Assembly: GCA_035048485.1 (NCBI GenBank)
Contig: CM068586.1
Span: forward strand, 49,479,433 to 49,543,432
DNA: 64,000 nt
Origin: Pteria penguin
Lineage: Eukaryota; Mollusca; Bivalvia; Pterioida; Pteriidae
Reading direction: 5' to 3'
Part shown: piece after piece, positions 1 to 33,412 of the stretch
Layout of the letters: every line of letters begins with the position of its first letter
Position numbering within the stretch: position 1 is the stretch's first letter
Notes under the pieces: model-generated
Database searches by the model: none
What the model was told of the DNA's origin: nothing
The model's input: the letters and a program-made list of their open reading frames with translations, nothing else
Made by a program: the position numbers and the translations under genes

Positions 1-235
1 CGTCGAAAAACTCCTGCAACAACTACAGTGAGGTGTAGTCCTAACGTAGCAATATGGTAACGTCGCGTGAAGTTTGCTTTCTTCGTGCGCACAGGACTGC
101 TGAGCATACGCATTTCCTTAACGCAGATTTCCTCGTGAACTTAATTTTGAGACCGCGTTAACGCTTGGCCGCCGCGTGAACGTGATTGACAGCCACGTTC
201 GCTTGCCTACAATTTAAAACTTACAATAATATGCA
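1..235. repeat. Left part of a dispersed foldback-like repeat
   Basis: This CpG-containing stretch carries an AGGACTGCTGAGCATACG block followed by a TTAACGCAGAT block. Both reappear as diverged inverse complements at about 1740-1860 (GCGTTAATGCGAGG and GAGCAGTCCTAG). Related sequence also occurs at 23830-24180 and 62485-62590. I infer the arm of an old long-inverted-repeat element whose middle now holds microsatellite and a nested TIR element. No coding potential is seen. Confidence 0.4.
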
Positions 236-255
236 CATAGAGAAGGATTTCAAGG

Positions 256-260
<5 letters not shown>

Positions 261-347
<87 letters not shown>
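261..347. repeat. (AAT)n then (ATG)n microsatellite
   Basis: An uninterrupted AAT/ATA trinucleotide run changes into a GAT/ATG run without a gap. It is a simple compound microsatellite. Confidence 0.95.
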
Positions 348-415
348 AAAATTAATAGAAAATAGTAATGATGATAATCATGATATTCATATATTATGAA
401 AAAATATCTAAATTA

Positions 416-1355
416 CCGTAATTTCTGGACTATAGGTCGATGCGGACTATAGGTCGAGGTACCTAAAATTGGGTATTTTCATAAGTTCGTCCGTAAATAG
501 GTCGAAGCGTTGGATAGGTCGAGATAACGCTATGACGAACCAGTTTTGCCGGTAAAGAAAGATCGATAATTTCAATTTGAACACTGGTCAGTTTTGAATG
601 CAAATGCAAACGATACGGTTTTGTTATCTTTTAGTGTTTTGTGAATACGATACATTCCGTTCCGATACATACCAGTCAACGTAATTTTGAATACGTGTAC
701 GTGACATTTACCTAGACATCACATCCCATTTGTTCGTTTAATGGTCAACACGGCGTGTGCTATGCAGCGAGAACTGGGTCACCTGCGGATTGTGTGCGGT
801 GAAGCATGGAACAGGTGATAACAGATGTGATAATTTAATTACAAGGCCGCACAGTGATATACACTTAGAGAAAGGACTCTAAGTTTAAATACGGCGGATA
901 ATTTAAAATCAGCGCCGGAGCGATACTGCTATAGACAAGATATAAAATATTGTACCAGAATCGTCGTGCAGATACTAGAACTGTCGTTCGAGTTACAATA
1001 CCAATAGCACGTTTTTCGATTTAAAAGGGGTTTTTTTTTAGTGTAAGACGAGTTCCCATAATGATTAATTTAGCAATCAACACACATGACGACATGTATG
1101 TAATTTAATATGCCGCGGGTACATAAAACACAATTAAATAAATCATCGATCGGGAGACATCTAAATATCGCAACTTATCCTTTGAATTCGTGTTTCTATT
1201 GTCAGCGGTACCTTGCAGTTAAAAGGCCATCACTGTCAAACTTTGGCAAAATAGCCATCTATAACTCTAAGCCAAACCTCAGATAGGTCGAAGCATTGTA
1301 TAGGTCGAGGGCTCTCCCGACCTAAAAATATCGACCTATAGTCCAGAAATTACGG
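416..1355. mobile_element. Non-autonomous TIR DNA transposon with TA target duplication
   Basis: The left end starts CCGTAATTTCTGGACTATAG and the right end is its exact inverse complement over about 24 bp. A TA dinucleotide flanks each side (414-415 and 1356-1357), as expected for Tc1/mariner/pogo-type insertion. Subterminal GGTCGA and TAGGTCGA words recur inside both ends (430-520 and 1280-1340) and could be transposase-binding repeats. The 940-bp element has no long reading frame, so it would depend on a transposase supplied elsewhere. Superfamily assignment is inference from the TSD and end style. Confidence 0.8.
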
Positions 1356-1589
1356 TAAAAAGAAGTAATAATAACTACATAATTAAGAATAAATACATAA
1401 ACTATGAATAAATAAACAAATAGAAATAAATACATAATTTAAAATAAATAAATGAAATAGAATTAGAATGTAATTATCCTTGATTCTTTAAAGTATAAAC
1501 TGACGAAGTTTTTCATAAATATATAAGCGCATGTCTACGCGGTAATTTCCATTATTATAATACATATGAAACCATAATGCGGGTGTCAC

Positions 1590-1870
1590 GTTAACATTAC
1601 ATTTAATACACCTATATATGGCGACATTTGCGGTGATTTAATTAGATCCCTTTTATTTCCACTATCCGTACCATTGCATAGAGAATTACAAATGTAGGCA
1701 TGTGAACGTGCGAATGGACCGAGCGCACGCGGGAATAAATCGCGAGTTTTATCCTGCGTTAATGCGAGGATCGCACGTGCGTCCGGTCGAGCAGTCCTAG
1801 CACGTGTGCTAAAGCAGTCCTCGTGACCGCATATCGCGTTAACGTTCATGTTATGTTAAGACTGCACTCA
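1590..1870. repeat. Dispersed repeat, right part of foldback family
   Basis: Shares TATATGGCGA, GATTTAATTAG and GAGCAGTCCTAG/CTAAAGCAGTCCT words with 61430-61560 and 62485-62590. Its end resembles the inverse complement of the window start. It is GC-richer than its surroundings. An apparent 87-codon frame here is not supported as a gene. Confidence 0.4.
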
Positions 1871-2429
1871 TCTGTATTCAAGTCAAAGAGGTAAATCCAT
1901 CCATCCATCCATACATACATACAAAAAGTTAAATATGGTTATATGAGCAAATCTCAAAATGTCGGTGGACATTCTTGAAAGGGGGACTTCAAATAGCGCC
2001 AGACTTCTATATGGACCATTGAACCTTATGAGATATAGCACACATGCATTAAGTTTCTATTCTAGAACCAAACTGTCGTCATGTGATCTAACATTCTTAC
2101 TATTGAGGTAGTCGATTCAATTCAATGCAATGTATATGTTAACCAAACCAATAGATTGACTATTTTTATATGAAATGACCTTTCTAAGTAGAAAATAGAA
2201 ATAGAATTTTTTGTGATGTCCTTATGTGTTTTTTCATACACGATTTACAGTATATTTCAGTGTTGACTTCTGTCATATGGCTGAGTCAGTAACTTTTCTT
2301 TCTTCATTATCGTGTCGAATCATTTATGGTACTGATATCAAAGATCGAACTTTGGTAAGAACCGACGCTATAAATAATATATGTTTGAGAACACGAATGT
2401 CCCCTCTGGCAAAAAAGTACAAATAAGAC

Positions 2430-2740
2430 AGATTGTGCAATGCCTTATATTTTAATTACACCCCAACCCATGGTCATACACATGTGAAATATGGAAGCCC
2501 AATCTATTACGTTTCAAAAGTTATTACCAATGTTTATATTTCTAAAATGAAGGTCAAAGTTCACGAGGTTATTGTACCGATGGAAAGGTCTGGTCACAAA
2601 GAAAATGCATGTGAAACATGATATCCCTATCTCCTACAATTGAAAAGTTAAGTGGAATGTTGAAGTTTTTTGCCACAAACAAACGGACAAGCAGACAGAA
2701 AGACCAAACGCTAGATGCCCCCGAATGTAATTGTACATTG
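2430..2740 (+). repeat. Dispersed repeat ending in CAGACAGA-rich block
   Basis: Aligns by eye with 50095-50370: both start TTTTAATTACACC/ATTAATTACACC, share ATTGTACC(A/G)ATGGAA and GAATGTTAAAGTTTTTTTGCCA-like blocks, and close with an ACAGACAGA run and CTAGATGCCCC. It is a non-coding interspersed repeat of the kind common in bivalve introns. Confidence 0.6.
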
Positions 2741-4609
2741 TACATCATATATATACAGACATACCATATGGCGAATAGTAACAATATGGAATGCCAATTC
2801 TTTGTTCATATGACAATGTATCTAAGGATGGGTACGATCCGCTGAAAGACCAACTCTGATCAACGTCCGTCATGTAGAAAATATCCTTTTGTACCATCAT
2901 ACCATTTACTTCCTGACAACTATTGGTAGAGGGTCCCTAGAAAAATAGTACACCATATATGATAAATTCGACTTCGAATTTTCAATTACAGAACGCCACA
3001 TGAAATATACGTTGCGTCTAACTGAAATGTTTTATCTACATTATTGCGGCAAAATATGTTAGAGGTTTTTACTAGTTTATGTTTTTTTCGGCTATGAGAA
3101 ACAATGTACAATTAATACTATCTTGAAAGGCATTTGCTTTCAAAACTCTGTCAAAGTCCGCAGACCAGAAGCAATTACATATAGATTTGATTCGAACCAA
3201 TTATTAATCTACGAGCTTGACTTGAATTGTTAGAACTTTGTCTAGAGCATAATGCATGAATATGTTTAAAAAAATATATAAAAGTCATATAGTTGTATTT
3301 ATGATAAATCAGTGTTTGCTTCGGCTTATTGTCACATACTTTTATGTACCGCACAATGATTGCAAAGAACTTTTGATACCGCAATTAACTGCTGTCCTAA
3401 TATTTAGGGAGGAAATAAAACAGATTCCCGCAAAATGACAAAGAACAATGGTACATTATTGTGACGTCATAAGGTTGCTAATTCCAATCGATGTTACTAA
3501 CTGATAGTACACAAGCGCTGCCTAACGAAAGGTACCTCCCATTATTTTGTATCCACGATAGAATTTTATTGGTAATTTTTTTTTCAAAAATGTCGGACGG
3601 CATTTAACGAAGTAAGATAATCTAATATGACGAGAGATCAAGGGATGGAGAACGACTGTTCTATAACATATTGCACAAGAGTATCATTTTCGTTGAAGCA
3701 AATAGTTTTTACATTTTTCCGTGGAGGTTTTTACTTGGGTGTTTTACTGTGATAACTGTCTATGATACATAAGTAAAACAAGAGGAAAAGTCCGAAATAG
3801 CTGTATGAATTACAACTACAACTGCATTATAATTAAGTACATTTGTAATATTTTATAAAGTTATTCTTCTATGCTTTGCATGCGCATGGCGATTTTTGTC
3901 ATGCAGCTGACTTAGATGTATTACCTCCTGTCTCCGTATATTACATTTTGTTAACTCTAGAATTTTTTTTAAAACAAATGCTGTATTATTTAATCTCTTT
4001 GAGTTTTCGTCACTAAAGTATTTCTGTCGATGAGTAAACAGATGACAGAGGAGTTCAAGTACATGTACCTTATGCATTATAATGGATGGAAGTTGTACAA
4101 CGATTCTTTGTATGATTATTGCACACTATGACAATATAAAATGGGTTTGGGAGAATTCTTCCAATGTCCAGTGTATAGAGATTTACTAGCAAACTATTAG
4201 CAATTTCAATAAGGATATTTCCACTTAGTGTTCTCCAATGCAAAATACAAAAGTAACTGGTGTCAAGTGATTATGGCACTTACAAGCACCACAGCGGACA
4301 TTCAAGGAGCCCTGAAATTCAAAGATGAGACCAGGTGCCCGCGAGGAGTAAGCGTCTCCTGAATGACCAGCCACACCTACCATGAATGTCCTTACATAGT
4401 GGAAAAAAAGCCTCAGCATTGTATGTGTAACTGAATGTGAATCCATACTGTGTGTCATTGCCACATAACGTCAGGAGGTATAGTAACACACAAGCCAAAC
4501 CCTCCCTCAAAATATAATTGGCAAAAATTAAGGTACTATAATACAGATAAAAGATAAACACATGAAATCCTAAAAAGACACAATTTTGTTGTAAATTTAG
4601 ATATAAATG

Positions 4610-4670
4610 TAATATTTATTTTTATTTATTTTTTTTTTTTTTTTCATTGTTTTTTTTTTTTTTTTTTTTG
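4610..4670. repeat. Poly(T) tracts
   Basis: Two long T runs separated by CATTG. On the minus strand this would read as poly(A), possibly the tail of a retroposed fragment. Confidence 0.85.
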
Positions 4671-5359
4671 ATAAATGAACATTAACTAGAGTTTTAATGG
4701 CTTGTATATTTACGACGTGCTACGCACTGCGCGCTCTGGTCATTTAATAGTGAAGTAATATCCAGAATCTTACTGAATATATCGCTGCGCACATACGTCT
4801 TCGAGTCTGTCAAACGTATTCGTATATATTACATGCGGTCAGACTCTCTCTCTCTCCCCTCTCTCTCTCTCTTTTCTTTTATTAATTTTTTAAGTCGGCT
4901 AGAAAAGTCGACACATTCCTATTGTGCAGCGGGAAATCCCTGAACAAGACAGAACATTGCGTCTAAGGCATAAGAATACCGCTGAAACAAAATAGTTCTA
5001 CTTAATAAAACTTGAATGTTTTATCAATCACTATTAATGATCATAGATGAAATAGACAAAAATATTAACGAATACGTTTTTATTAAAAATTGTTAATGCA
5101 TTCGTACTATATCTCCTTGTCGCCTTTTGCTTACTCGATTTTGTAAGTTCTTTCTGCCAAAATGGCAGTGATTAGGAATAATTTGCACTCTACGCTAGTT
5201 AGTCCATCCAGCAGTATGAAGATAACAAAAACATTGATGTCAAACAGTAATGTAAACACAATTATGAAAATGCAGTTTTCATATTTAGCCAGTATTTATG
5301 GGCAAATTTTGACATGTAAATGTAAAATATTACATATTATTGTAACGAATATCACTTAC

Positions 5360-26110
<20,751 letters not shown>

Positions 26111-26164
26111 TTTCAATGCATCTCTATCGCACACCTTCCTATAGTAGATTTTCATAGAAGGATT

Positions 26165-26182
26165 CTATAAAATATATAATAT
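26165..26182 (-). promoter_or_regulatory. Possible TATA box of the apextrin-like gene
   Basis: Minus-strand TATTATATATTTTATAG lies 55-70 bp upstream of the preferred ATG, which would put the transcription start near 26140. The region is AT-rich, so a chance match is likely enough to keep this weak. Confidence 0.3.
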
Positions 26183-26184
26183 AA

Positions 26185-27040
26185 TTTAATTAGTGATAAA
26201 TAAGGGGATGAATAACCTTGCCATTTATATCATAAGCACAACAGTCCTCAAAAATGGATTATAAAAGATGTTTTATACCTTTATGTGTATCCTGAGTAAA
26301 AGAAAAACAAAGAACATTAACCCTGACAAATTAATGGCTAACCAATCAAAAGTGTTAATTTTATAAGATCTTATTTTCCACATACAGCAATAACAAGACG
26401 TCACTCACGATTAGTGCGCAAGATATTGATCATTGTAACTTTTTACTATGCAAGACCAACAAAGGATATAAAAGTTTCTTTATTTAGTGTATGTAAAAGT
26501 TACAAAAAGATATTTGTAGGAGATGAAGTAATTTTGTAGAGCATTGTGTAGGATATACTCCGCAATTGTAATCAATATTCCATTAAAACACAAACTGTAT
26601 GTTTCAGTCACGTATAATTCTGTTAATGACAAAGTACTGTACATTATCATACCGCAAATCAAGCTTTACTAATTCATTAGATCCATTTCATCTGTCAACA
26701 GATCTTGCTGAAAAATAGTATCACTTGCGATGGAACACAACGGCTACAAGTACTTCCTTCTAATTAAGTTAAAAATAGTATATTAGAAATGTAGATTTCT
26801 GGATAGACAGAGGATATATCACTCAGCAGCACTTTAAGTGGGCCTTGGAATTTTCAAGATCAAGTTGATGACAAAACGAATCAATTGTCAACTGTCTTTT
26901 ACAACACCAATTGAGAGACGTTTCTTGCTTAAAATCTGCATATACAGATGTTTTCTGTCCTCTTTGGCAGAAAGAATAGATTCATTTTTCTGCCATCAAT
27001 ATGATATTTAAATTTTTATTTATCTTTATTATATATATAT
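26185..27040. other. Upstream flank of gene 1, no gene seen
   Basis: AT-rich, with no recognisable coding or repeat structure. Confidence 0.45.
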
Positions 27041-27043
27041 ATA

Positions 27044-27925
27044 CAGTCAAACTTCGATATCTCGAACACTGATATCTCGAATACCCGGGATATCTCGAAG
27101 TCGAACATCGGTCCCGAAAAAAATCCTTCATATTATGATTCACCCCGGATGTGTCGAACACTGATATGTCGAATACCATGCTTATCTCGAATACATTTTC
27201 AAGTCCCGAAGTTCTTATTTACCCGGTTTATCTCGAAGTTGGCTTCTTATTGACAATATTCCCTGCGGCGTTTACCTTAGATGACAGGTCGCTCACGTGG
27301 CGTGATTAATTGACCGTGTCGGTGTACAAAACCACAGTAATTACATAATCGATCGCGATCGTGCGTACCGTGTTATTTATACCATACATAAGTAAATGAT
27401 GATAGCTTATTAAATTCGACATAGAATTAAAAACATGTAATTAATATTAACTTTAATTATATAGCTGCATTTATTTCGTTACTTCATTAATTCATTTGAT
27501 TTCGAATCCACATGTCTATGTATTTTTATGCAAAGTACTAGTAGTAAAATAAAATTATGACGTGTGTCTTTATTTTGTCTTATGTGTTAGCCCGTCCTCG
27601 GTTTTAGCTATAGTATAAGACAGTTATATCCAGTTTTGAATTTAAATTACGATATTACTGAAAAAGAAACATGACGTTTACAGTTTGGAAGTATATTCTC
27701 TTTATATATTCATAAAATATAAAAGGTATGATGAGATTGAGATTATTTATTTAGGAACGATATGCACATCTTCATGCGTATTTATTGAGAAATACATGTA
27801 TATATCGTGCATCTTCTATAATAATCACAAATGTCAAATGAACCGGCGTACGTTAACAACTGCAGGATTTGTGATCCTAAACTCGAAATTTGGATATCTC
27901 GAACTACGGATATCTCGAAGTATAT
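27044..27925. mobile_element. pogo/Tigger-like MITE
   Basis: The left end CAGTCAAACTTCGATATCTC followed by repeated GATATCTCGAA words is the classic pogo/Tigger end. The right side has inverse-oriented GATATCTCGAACTACGGATA and GATATCTCGAAGTATATA, but lacks the final TTTGACTG. No transposase frame is present, so this is a non-autonomous or internally deleted copy of about 880 bp with a truncated right end. Confidence 0.75.
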
Positions 27926-28362
27926 ATTAGATTTTCATGAGATTTTAATATGATATATTAGATGATATTATCACAGAATGTGACAAGCGATTGTTTGTAA
28001 ATACATTAGTAAATGCTTGATATTTACATTATAAGTATTTTGAATATTCATTACTTTTCTTTTTTCATTATTTCTAATGTAGATATGTGTAAATGCACAC
28101 AGAGCACATTGTCAAAACTTTGTCGCTTTTCTGTCTGCCATCATGAAGTACCTAAAAATTGTGAGGGTGTCTTAAAGTTTAGTCAAGTGACAACTAGATT
28201 TACAAAGAAAATACATGTATGTACATGTATTTATTTAGTGCACAAGAAGCAACTTACAATAACTTATATCTTCTTTTTTTATGTTCTAAACCGAAGCCTT
28301 GGTGAAATCAAAAGTCAAAATATTGTAAGAGCAAACATTACCAAAACTTCCCTAAAAGGCTT

Positions 28363-28552
28363 TGGGGGGGGTTGTTTGTTTGTTTGTTTGTTTTTTTTGG
28401 GGGGGGGGGGTTGTGGGGGGTTTTTTTTGTTTTGTTTGTTTGTTTGTTTAATTTTATTTTATTTTTTTTTTTTTGGTTTTGTTTGTTTGTTTGTTTGTTT
28501 TTTTGTATTTGTTCTTTTATTTTGGGGGGAGTGTCTTTTTGGGGGGGGGGGA
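28363..28552. repeat. G-run/T-run low-complexity tract with (GTTT)n
   Basis: Runs of 6-11 G separated by TTTG repeats. Open frames rich in Phe, Leu, Cys and Gly are artefacts. The plus strand has four or more G runs within 60 bp near 28363-28420. Confidence 0.9.
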
Positions 28553-28944
28553 TTCTTTACAGTTAATAAACGTTTCATTTTCAAACGTAGTATTCACTTA
28601 GATTGAACTGTAGAATATATACTAATGCATAGATTAAAAGGGAGATTTGCCCAAAAAATGTCCGTCAGACATAATTATATGAAAAAGAGTAATCCAAATA
28701 ATTAAGAAATGTAGTTGTAACTGTAGATCATACATATAACTGCAACCCGTTCTGACCTGTCTCCGATTCCGGATTTTGCCAACGTAAACAATGAAAAGAA
28801 ATAGAAAATGTATTTTACAAAAGAAACATAAGATTAACGGCACGGTGGGAACAATTGTTTATGGATCATATCATATGAGACAGCGAAGGCAGTGAGTTCA
28901 AATACCTTATTAATGGAGCGGTACAATTTTTTTTTCTCTTTCTA

Positions 28945-29400
28945 ATCAGGGTTATATATGTGCTAGACTAGCATCGTCACTGAGGAAGTTCTACGGTCGT
29001 TACGAGACTCTTATTACTCCATATGATATCTCGTTATCCAGACTTTTAAATGATATTCTGGACTGAGACCGATTCCGATCACTTTACACAGATTTGACAC
29101 CTTCTATACTAGAAGGTTACCTACTTCGACTTCTCCATATATAGATACATATGGAATTCACACGATTTGACTCTTTCTACGGGGTATATGTGACGGGTGT
29201 TGCTAGCAAGCAGGAGATGCTCACTCTCCCCGGGCACCTGATCTCACTCCATCACAGGGGTTCACATATGCTCTTCAAGTAGACATATTTTGTTATTTTC
29301 CATTTGTTTTTCATTTTCACTGATTTTGTATGTCCTATGGTTTCATGATTTTTGGACTTGTGGTTTGGATTTATCCATCATCTTTACATTTCATCATAGT
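28945..29400 (+). repeat. Partial copy of the 9760-10525 foldback element
   Basis: GTTATATATGTGCTAGACTA through GATATTCTGGACTGAGACCG to GGTTCACATATGCTCTTCAA matches 10090-10525 in order and orientation. The inverted left arm is absent. Confidence 0.8.
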
Positions 29401-30240
29401 ATACTTTCCTCACTGTAATGAAATAAGGTAAGTAAAAAGAAACATTCAATCAGTCAATGTCCACAAATTTTAAGTCATTTGGCCTTTATCGAATGTAAAC
29501 AAAAGGAAACAAAATTTCTAAGTGAAATACAATGTATGTATATATATCTGCTGGTTAAATCAGCCCAGTAAGGGGGGGGGGGGGGGCATTAGATGATTTT
29601 ATCAAAACTTTGTTGTGATCTTGGTCATACATCCTAAGTACCTTTTAGTCTAAATATTTGTTTAGTAGATTAGAAACCAGCTCCATACATACAGATATCT
29701 TTTTTATTTTTATTTTCAGCTAATCGAGTTATTTTTTATGTTAACACTAAATGAAAACTTGAGGAATCATCATTGAATGGTCATTTTCATAAGGATATAC
29801 TCGTAAGATTTGCTTTATTTTGTGTAAAATTGTTTATTGTGAACATAATTCAGATAGTATAAATTACTGTGCACCTTCATATTATCTATGTTTTACAAGT
29901 CTTACTTTGTTGTATTTTCATGTTTATTGTATGAAAATAAGATAAGGGGTAGTCAATGATGATTAGATATAACTTTGTAACCTAGCTGTGCATCTTTTCC
30001 TTTTTAATTTGCGATAAAGATAATAATAAGTATTACAAAAGTAAATTAAATTCATCAATTTTTCATTTTTTTTATTTTGAATCCCATATTATGCCTCTAG
30101 TCCATATATCATCAGTCATAATTTCCAAATCAGTAACTTCTGTGATATAACTTATTTTTAGGAATAATATATATATATTTGAATTAAAAATGAATTTTGT
30201 TTGAAGATATAATCTACTATTTTCATTTAATATGAACTTA
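29400..30240. other. No gene seen
   Basis: AT-rich, with a 15-bp G run at 29572-29587. Nothing else supported. Confidence 0.45.
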
Positions 30241-30245
30241 CTTAT

Positions 30246-30660
30246 GAACTGGCAGAGCACGGTTTATCATGTTGATGTCGCATATATTTTTATACCATTA
30301 TGTGTTTTACAATACCTTACGTGTTTATATTTTTATGACCTCTCAATATGCGATACCTGTTGACCCTTGTTCTTTACATGGAGGATTATTTATAAATTTT
30401 TTGAATGTACGTCTTTTGATTGTTCTGCTGTTACGGTGAGTGGGAAGGTGGGCCCGTAAACCGGTTAACCACACCATTTGTTTGGCTTTTGTCAAATTAA
30501 ATGACCGTCCTAAGTCGGTATCGTAATTGCACTACAATCAAATATTTTTGTAATGTGTTAAATGTTCTATTATATTATTTATATTCATGTATTGTATAGC
30601 TCCATGGTGACTTCTGCCACATAACTGAGCCGGTAACTCCTCTTTTTTCTTTCTTACTTA
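30246..30660 (+). mobile_element. Naiad 3' end fragment
   Basis: Starts CTGGCAGAGCACGGTTTATC (as at 22071) and follows the 3' UTR, pseudo-LTR (CGTCCTAAGTCGGTATCGTA) and type B tail to the CTCCTCTTTTTTCTTTC end. It is a 5'-truncated insertion that stops just downstream of where the SECIS would be. Confidence 0.8.
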
Positions 30661-32160
30661 TAAATGAATTGATGATTATGAATGTAAGTGGCAATAAGGG
30701 GTGGTATGTATTGAAACCCCGTTCAAAATTCAGACGGTGAAATTCAATTTCTGCTTGATAAATCAACTAATTGAATATTAAGGAAGCTTACATACAAAAA
30801 TAATTTACTTCTGATGTTTAGGTAAAATTCAGGTCATTTTTCATATGGTGTTTCAATGAACCTTAAAATATTTCATGAATTCATTCATGGCCTTAATTGC
30901 AACCATGATATGCATGAAACTAATGCTACGCAGGATTGCAAACCTGATTTAAATAATAAAGTAAATGTTTACTTTTACAAACTCTCCATTTGTGAAATTC
31001 CTGTCCACAGTTCAGAATACAACAATGACAACCTACAATACGCTATATATAAGTTTGATACAAGCAGGTATTTCGCATCGAACAAATCATTTATGTAGGC
31101 TAAAAGTTTATTTGCAAAATGCTTCAGATGAAAAAATATCACGTATAAATTTATTAATTATTCTATTTTCTGTATTTCTTAACGATTTTCTCTTGGATAC
31201 CGTACCATAATTGTATTATTCTTGAAGGTTTTGGTAATGTCCTATATTTGCCAATCTTATTTTGTATCTATATCTATGTCTTGATGTATTGTACTATTTA
31301 AAATATTCATAAAAGTAAAAACATTTTTTAAAGCTTTATATATATTATTCACGAATTACTACACGTATTTCGTCACTATGAGCCTCTTCATGTAATGAGA
31401 CATGATTATACAACGTGCATATAGATATAGATAATACTGACATCAGTATCACATATAGTATATTGTCAGTACTTTGACAAAAATATCTGATAGAATCCCT
31501 AAATCCACCGCGTGGGATTATGTTATATTGTGTTAAGGGAAGATTTATATTTGCTGATGAAATCTTGTTCTGTGATCGTAGTGATCGAATAGTTGCCTAT
31601 TTAGTATCTACATGTAGACATAATCTTTCATTTGTCATTAATAGAGTTATGATTAGTGTTTCCCAACAGCACCGGTCCTATGTCCTGTCTGAAAATTACT
31701 CGATCGGACCGGTGTTTGACTCCCGATTCCCGGACCAATGGAATGTCTGACGCCGCTTTGTGTAATATATTCTGATTATGATCAAACAAGCCTTTAATGG
31801 GACATTTTTTCTCACTGGATCTGTTGTAAAAGTATTCTCAGATCGTGATCAATTCCTATTTTGCTTTTGTAAACTTTTTTTCAAAACTGCTTACTCCAGA
31901 GTTTCTGAAAACTGTCGGTTTTTGCCGATAAAAAATTTAAAAGTCCGATAGAAATCATCATCTTGTCGATCCAAATGTCCGATACGATATTTTTGAATTC
32001 TACAAACCTTTTTGACCCGAACTAATACAATTTAACCCGTCGTGATCATACGAATGCTTTAAGCGAGTCTGAATACCCTGATCAGATTTAAGCGTTTTCG
32101 TTATTAAGATTTGTGTATCACATGAAGGTCAAAATGGCGGCCTTCTAGCCTATAAAGTAT
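30660..32160. other. No gene seen
   Basis: Short frames at 30856-31210 and 31520-31750 show no domain or splice support. Confidence 0.4.
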
Positions 32161-32189
32161 GTGACTTCGGGGCAGCCGGGCCAAAAATA

Positions 32190-32475
32190 CAAATACGCAT
32201 TCCATAATGACAGAGTTGTTGACAGTGAGCTTGGGAATGAAAGAGTTGTAGATGTTGAAATAGTTGAAGATGTTGAAAGTGTTGCAGACGTTGAAAGAGT
32301 TGAAGTTGCAGATGATATACAAATGGGAGTTGACAGGGAGTCAATGAGAGAGAAGGGTATGGATGAAAATGAGACACAGACTACAGAGGAAGATATGATT
32401 GATGTCGAGGAAAATGACAGTGAAAGTGATGATGAACAATCTGAAGATGAAAATGACAGACAATGGAACAAATAG
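32190..32475 (+). repeat. Acidic-repeat frame over degenerate GAAGATGTTGAAAG repeats
   Basis: The open frame is Asp/Glu/Val-rich (VVDVEIVEDVESVADVERVE) and rests on an imperfect GTTGAAGATGTTGAAAG repeat at 32215-32310. It is followed by an Asp-Glu-Ser stretch. It could be an acidic N-terminal segment of a degraded transposase-related gene, since a zinc-finger remnant follows at 32870. No start context or splice evidence decides it. Confidence 0.3.
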
Positions 32476-32859
32476 TTAAAGAATATGAAATGGAAATTGA
32501 ATATGATTAATTAAATTCAATTGAATTCAGCTGTGTTTATTTTTATATTTTTCATTTCCTACTCCAAATATTGTGAAAAAACTTCGGTCTGACAAAATTT
32601 TGTTCGGCCTGAAAAAGTCAATCAGTTTGTCAGACCGAATGTCTGAGAAGTTTCAAAAGTTTTCAAGAAGTCTGTTACTCTATGATTATAACTTACAAGC
32701 TGTTATGAGAACGTCGAAATTACATGTATCGGTAGATTTGAAGTTTGAGTATGACATATTGTAATGCTTGCAAAGCTGAAGTATGTCGAGGGGCGATACC
32801 TGGTAAGACTTTGAAAAAAAAACCTGATGAAGTAGACCGTAAACTTAAAAAAAAACAGA

Positions 32860-33005
32860 AGTACGAGGAAGAATGTCCTGCACGAAAATACAACATTAAC
32901 TGGAAGATTAATATGCCCTGGCTAAAATATTAATATGATGCAGTCAGTAAGTCTGTGACCTGCAAATATTGCATACATATTAAGGCCGAAACCCTTTCCT
33001 TACAA
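32860..33005 (+). pseudogene. TTF-type/ZNF862-like zinc-finger remnant
   Basis: The frame reads CPARKYNINWKINMPWLKY, a TAA, then YDAVSKSVTCKYC. This resembles the R-K-x-x-x-x-W-x(4)-P-W-L-x-Y...V-x-C-x-x-C start of hAT-derived TTF zinc-finger proteins (the ZNF862/KIAA1586 kind). The stop and the loss of similarity afterwards indicate a dead fragment. Recognition is by motif pattern only. Confidence 0.4.
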
Positions 33006-33344
33006 GACGAGAAACACTTTTTAGATAACTATAAATGATATAAATAATTCATTTGCGTCACAATATATCAAAGAATAAATAAGTTAGAAAGTATACTTTA
33101 TAGTTTACAATGCAATTTCTGAAAATTTCACCGGATTATCTCAGGTACTGTACAAGATATGAGGATTTGAAAATGGACAATATCGCATTTTCATACCTTT
33201 TTTCAGCAAATAAAAATGCACCATCTTGCAACTTCAAGAATATGTAACTTAATGAGCTATTCATAAGATTTGTAATTCTATTTAAATCTGCTCTACGTAC
33301 TACAGGTATTATGAATAAAGATAAAACATTGATTATGTCTTATT

Positions 33345-33412
33345 GTATTGTATAGATCCATGGTGACTTCTGCCACATATCTGAGCCAGTAACTCCTCTT
33401 TTTTCTTTATTA
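33345..33412 (+). repeat. Naiad type B tail fragment
   Basis: TGTATTGTATAGATCCATGG then GAGCCAGTAACTCCTCTTTT; only the last ~65 bp of the element. Confidence 0.7.

Larger units (their letters stand above)
1871..5359. other. No gene seen; repeat fragments and downstream flank of gene 1
   Basis: This stretch should contain any remaining 3' exons or the 3' UTR of the apextrin-like gene, because exon 5360-5541 ends at a good donor. I could not find a convincing phase-0 ApeC-tail exon. It holds a diverged copy (2430-2740) of a repeat also at 50095-50370, a T-rich run (4610-4670), a CT run (4843-4873), and a fragment (4320-4390) of the GAGACCAGGTGCCCG repeat that recurs near 25120. Confidence 0.5.

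Noticed and set aside
28013..28606. 197-codon frame on the plus strand
   Set aside because: Its second half is the G/T low-complexity tract. The first half shows no domain, and the composition changes abruptly at the tract.
32145..32471. 108-codon Ser/Thr-rich minus-strand frame
   Set aside because: It is the complement of the GAAGATGTTGAAAG repeat. Neither strand has independent coding support.
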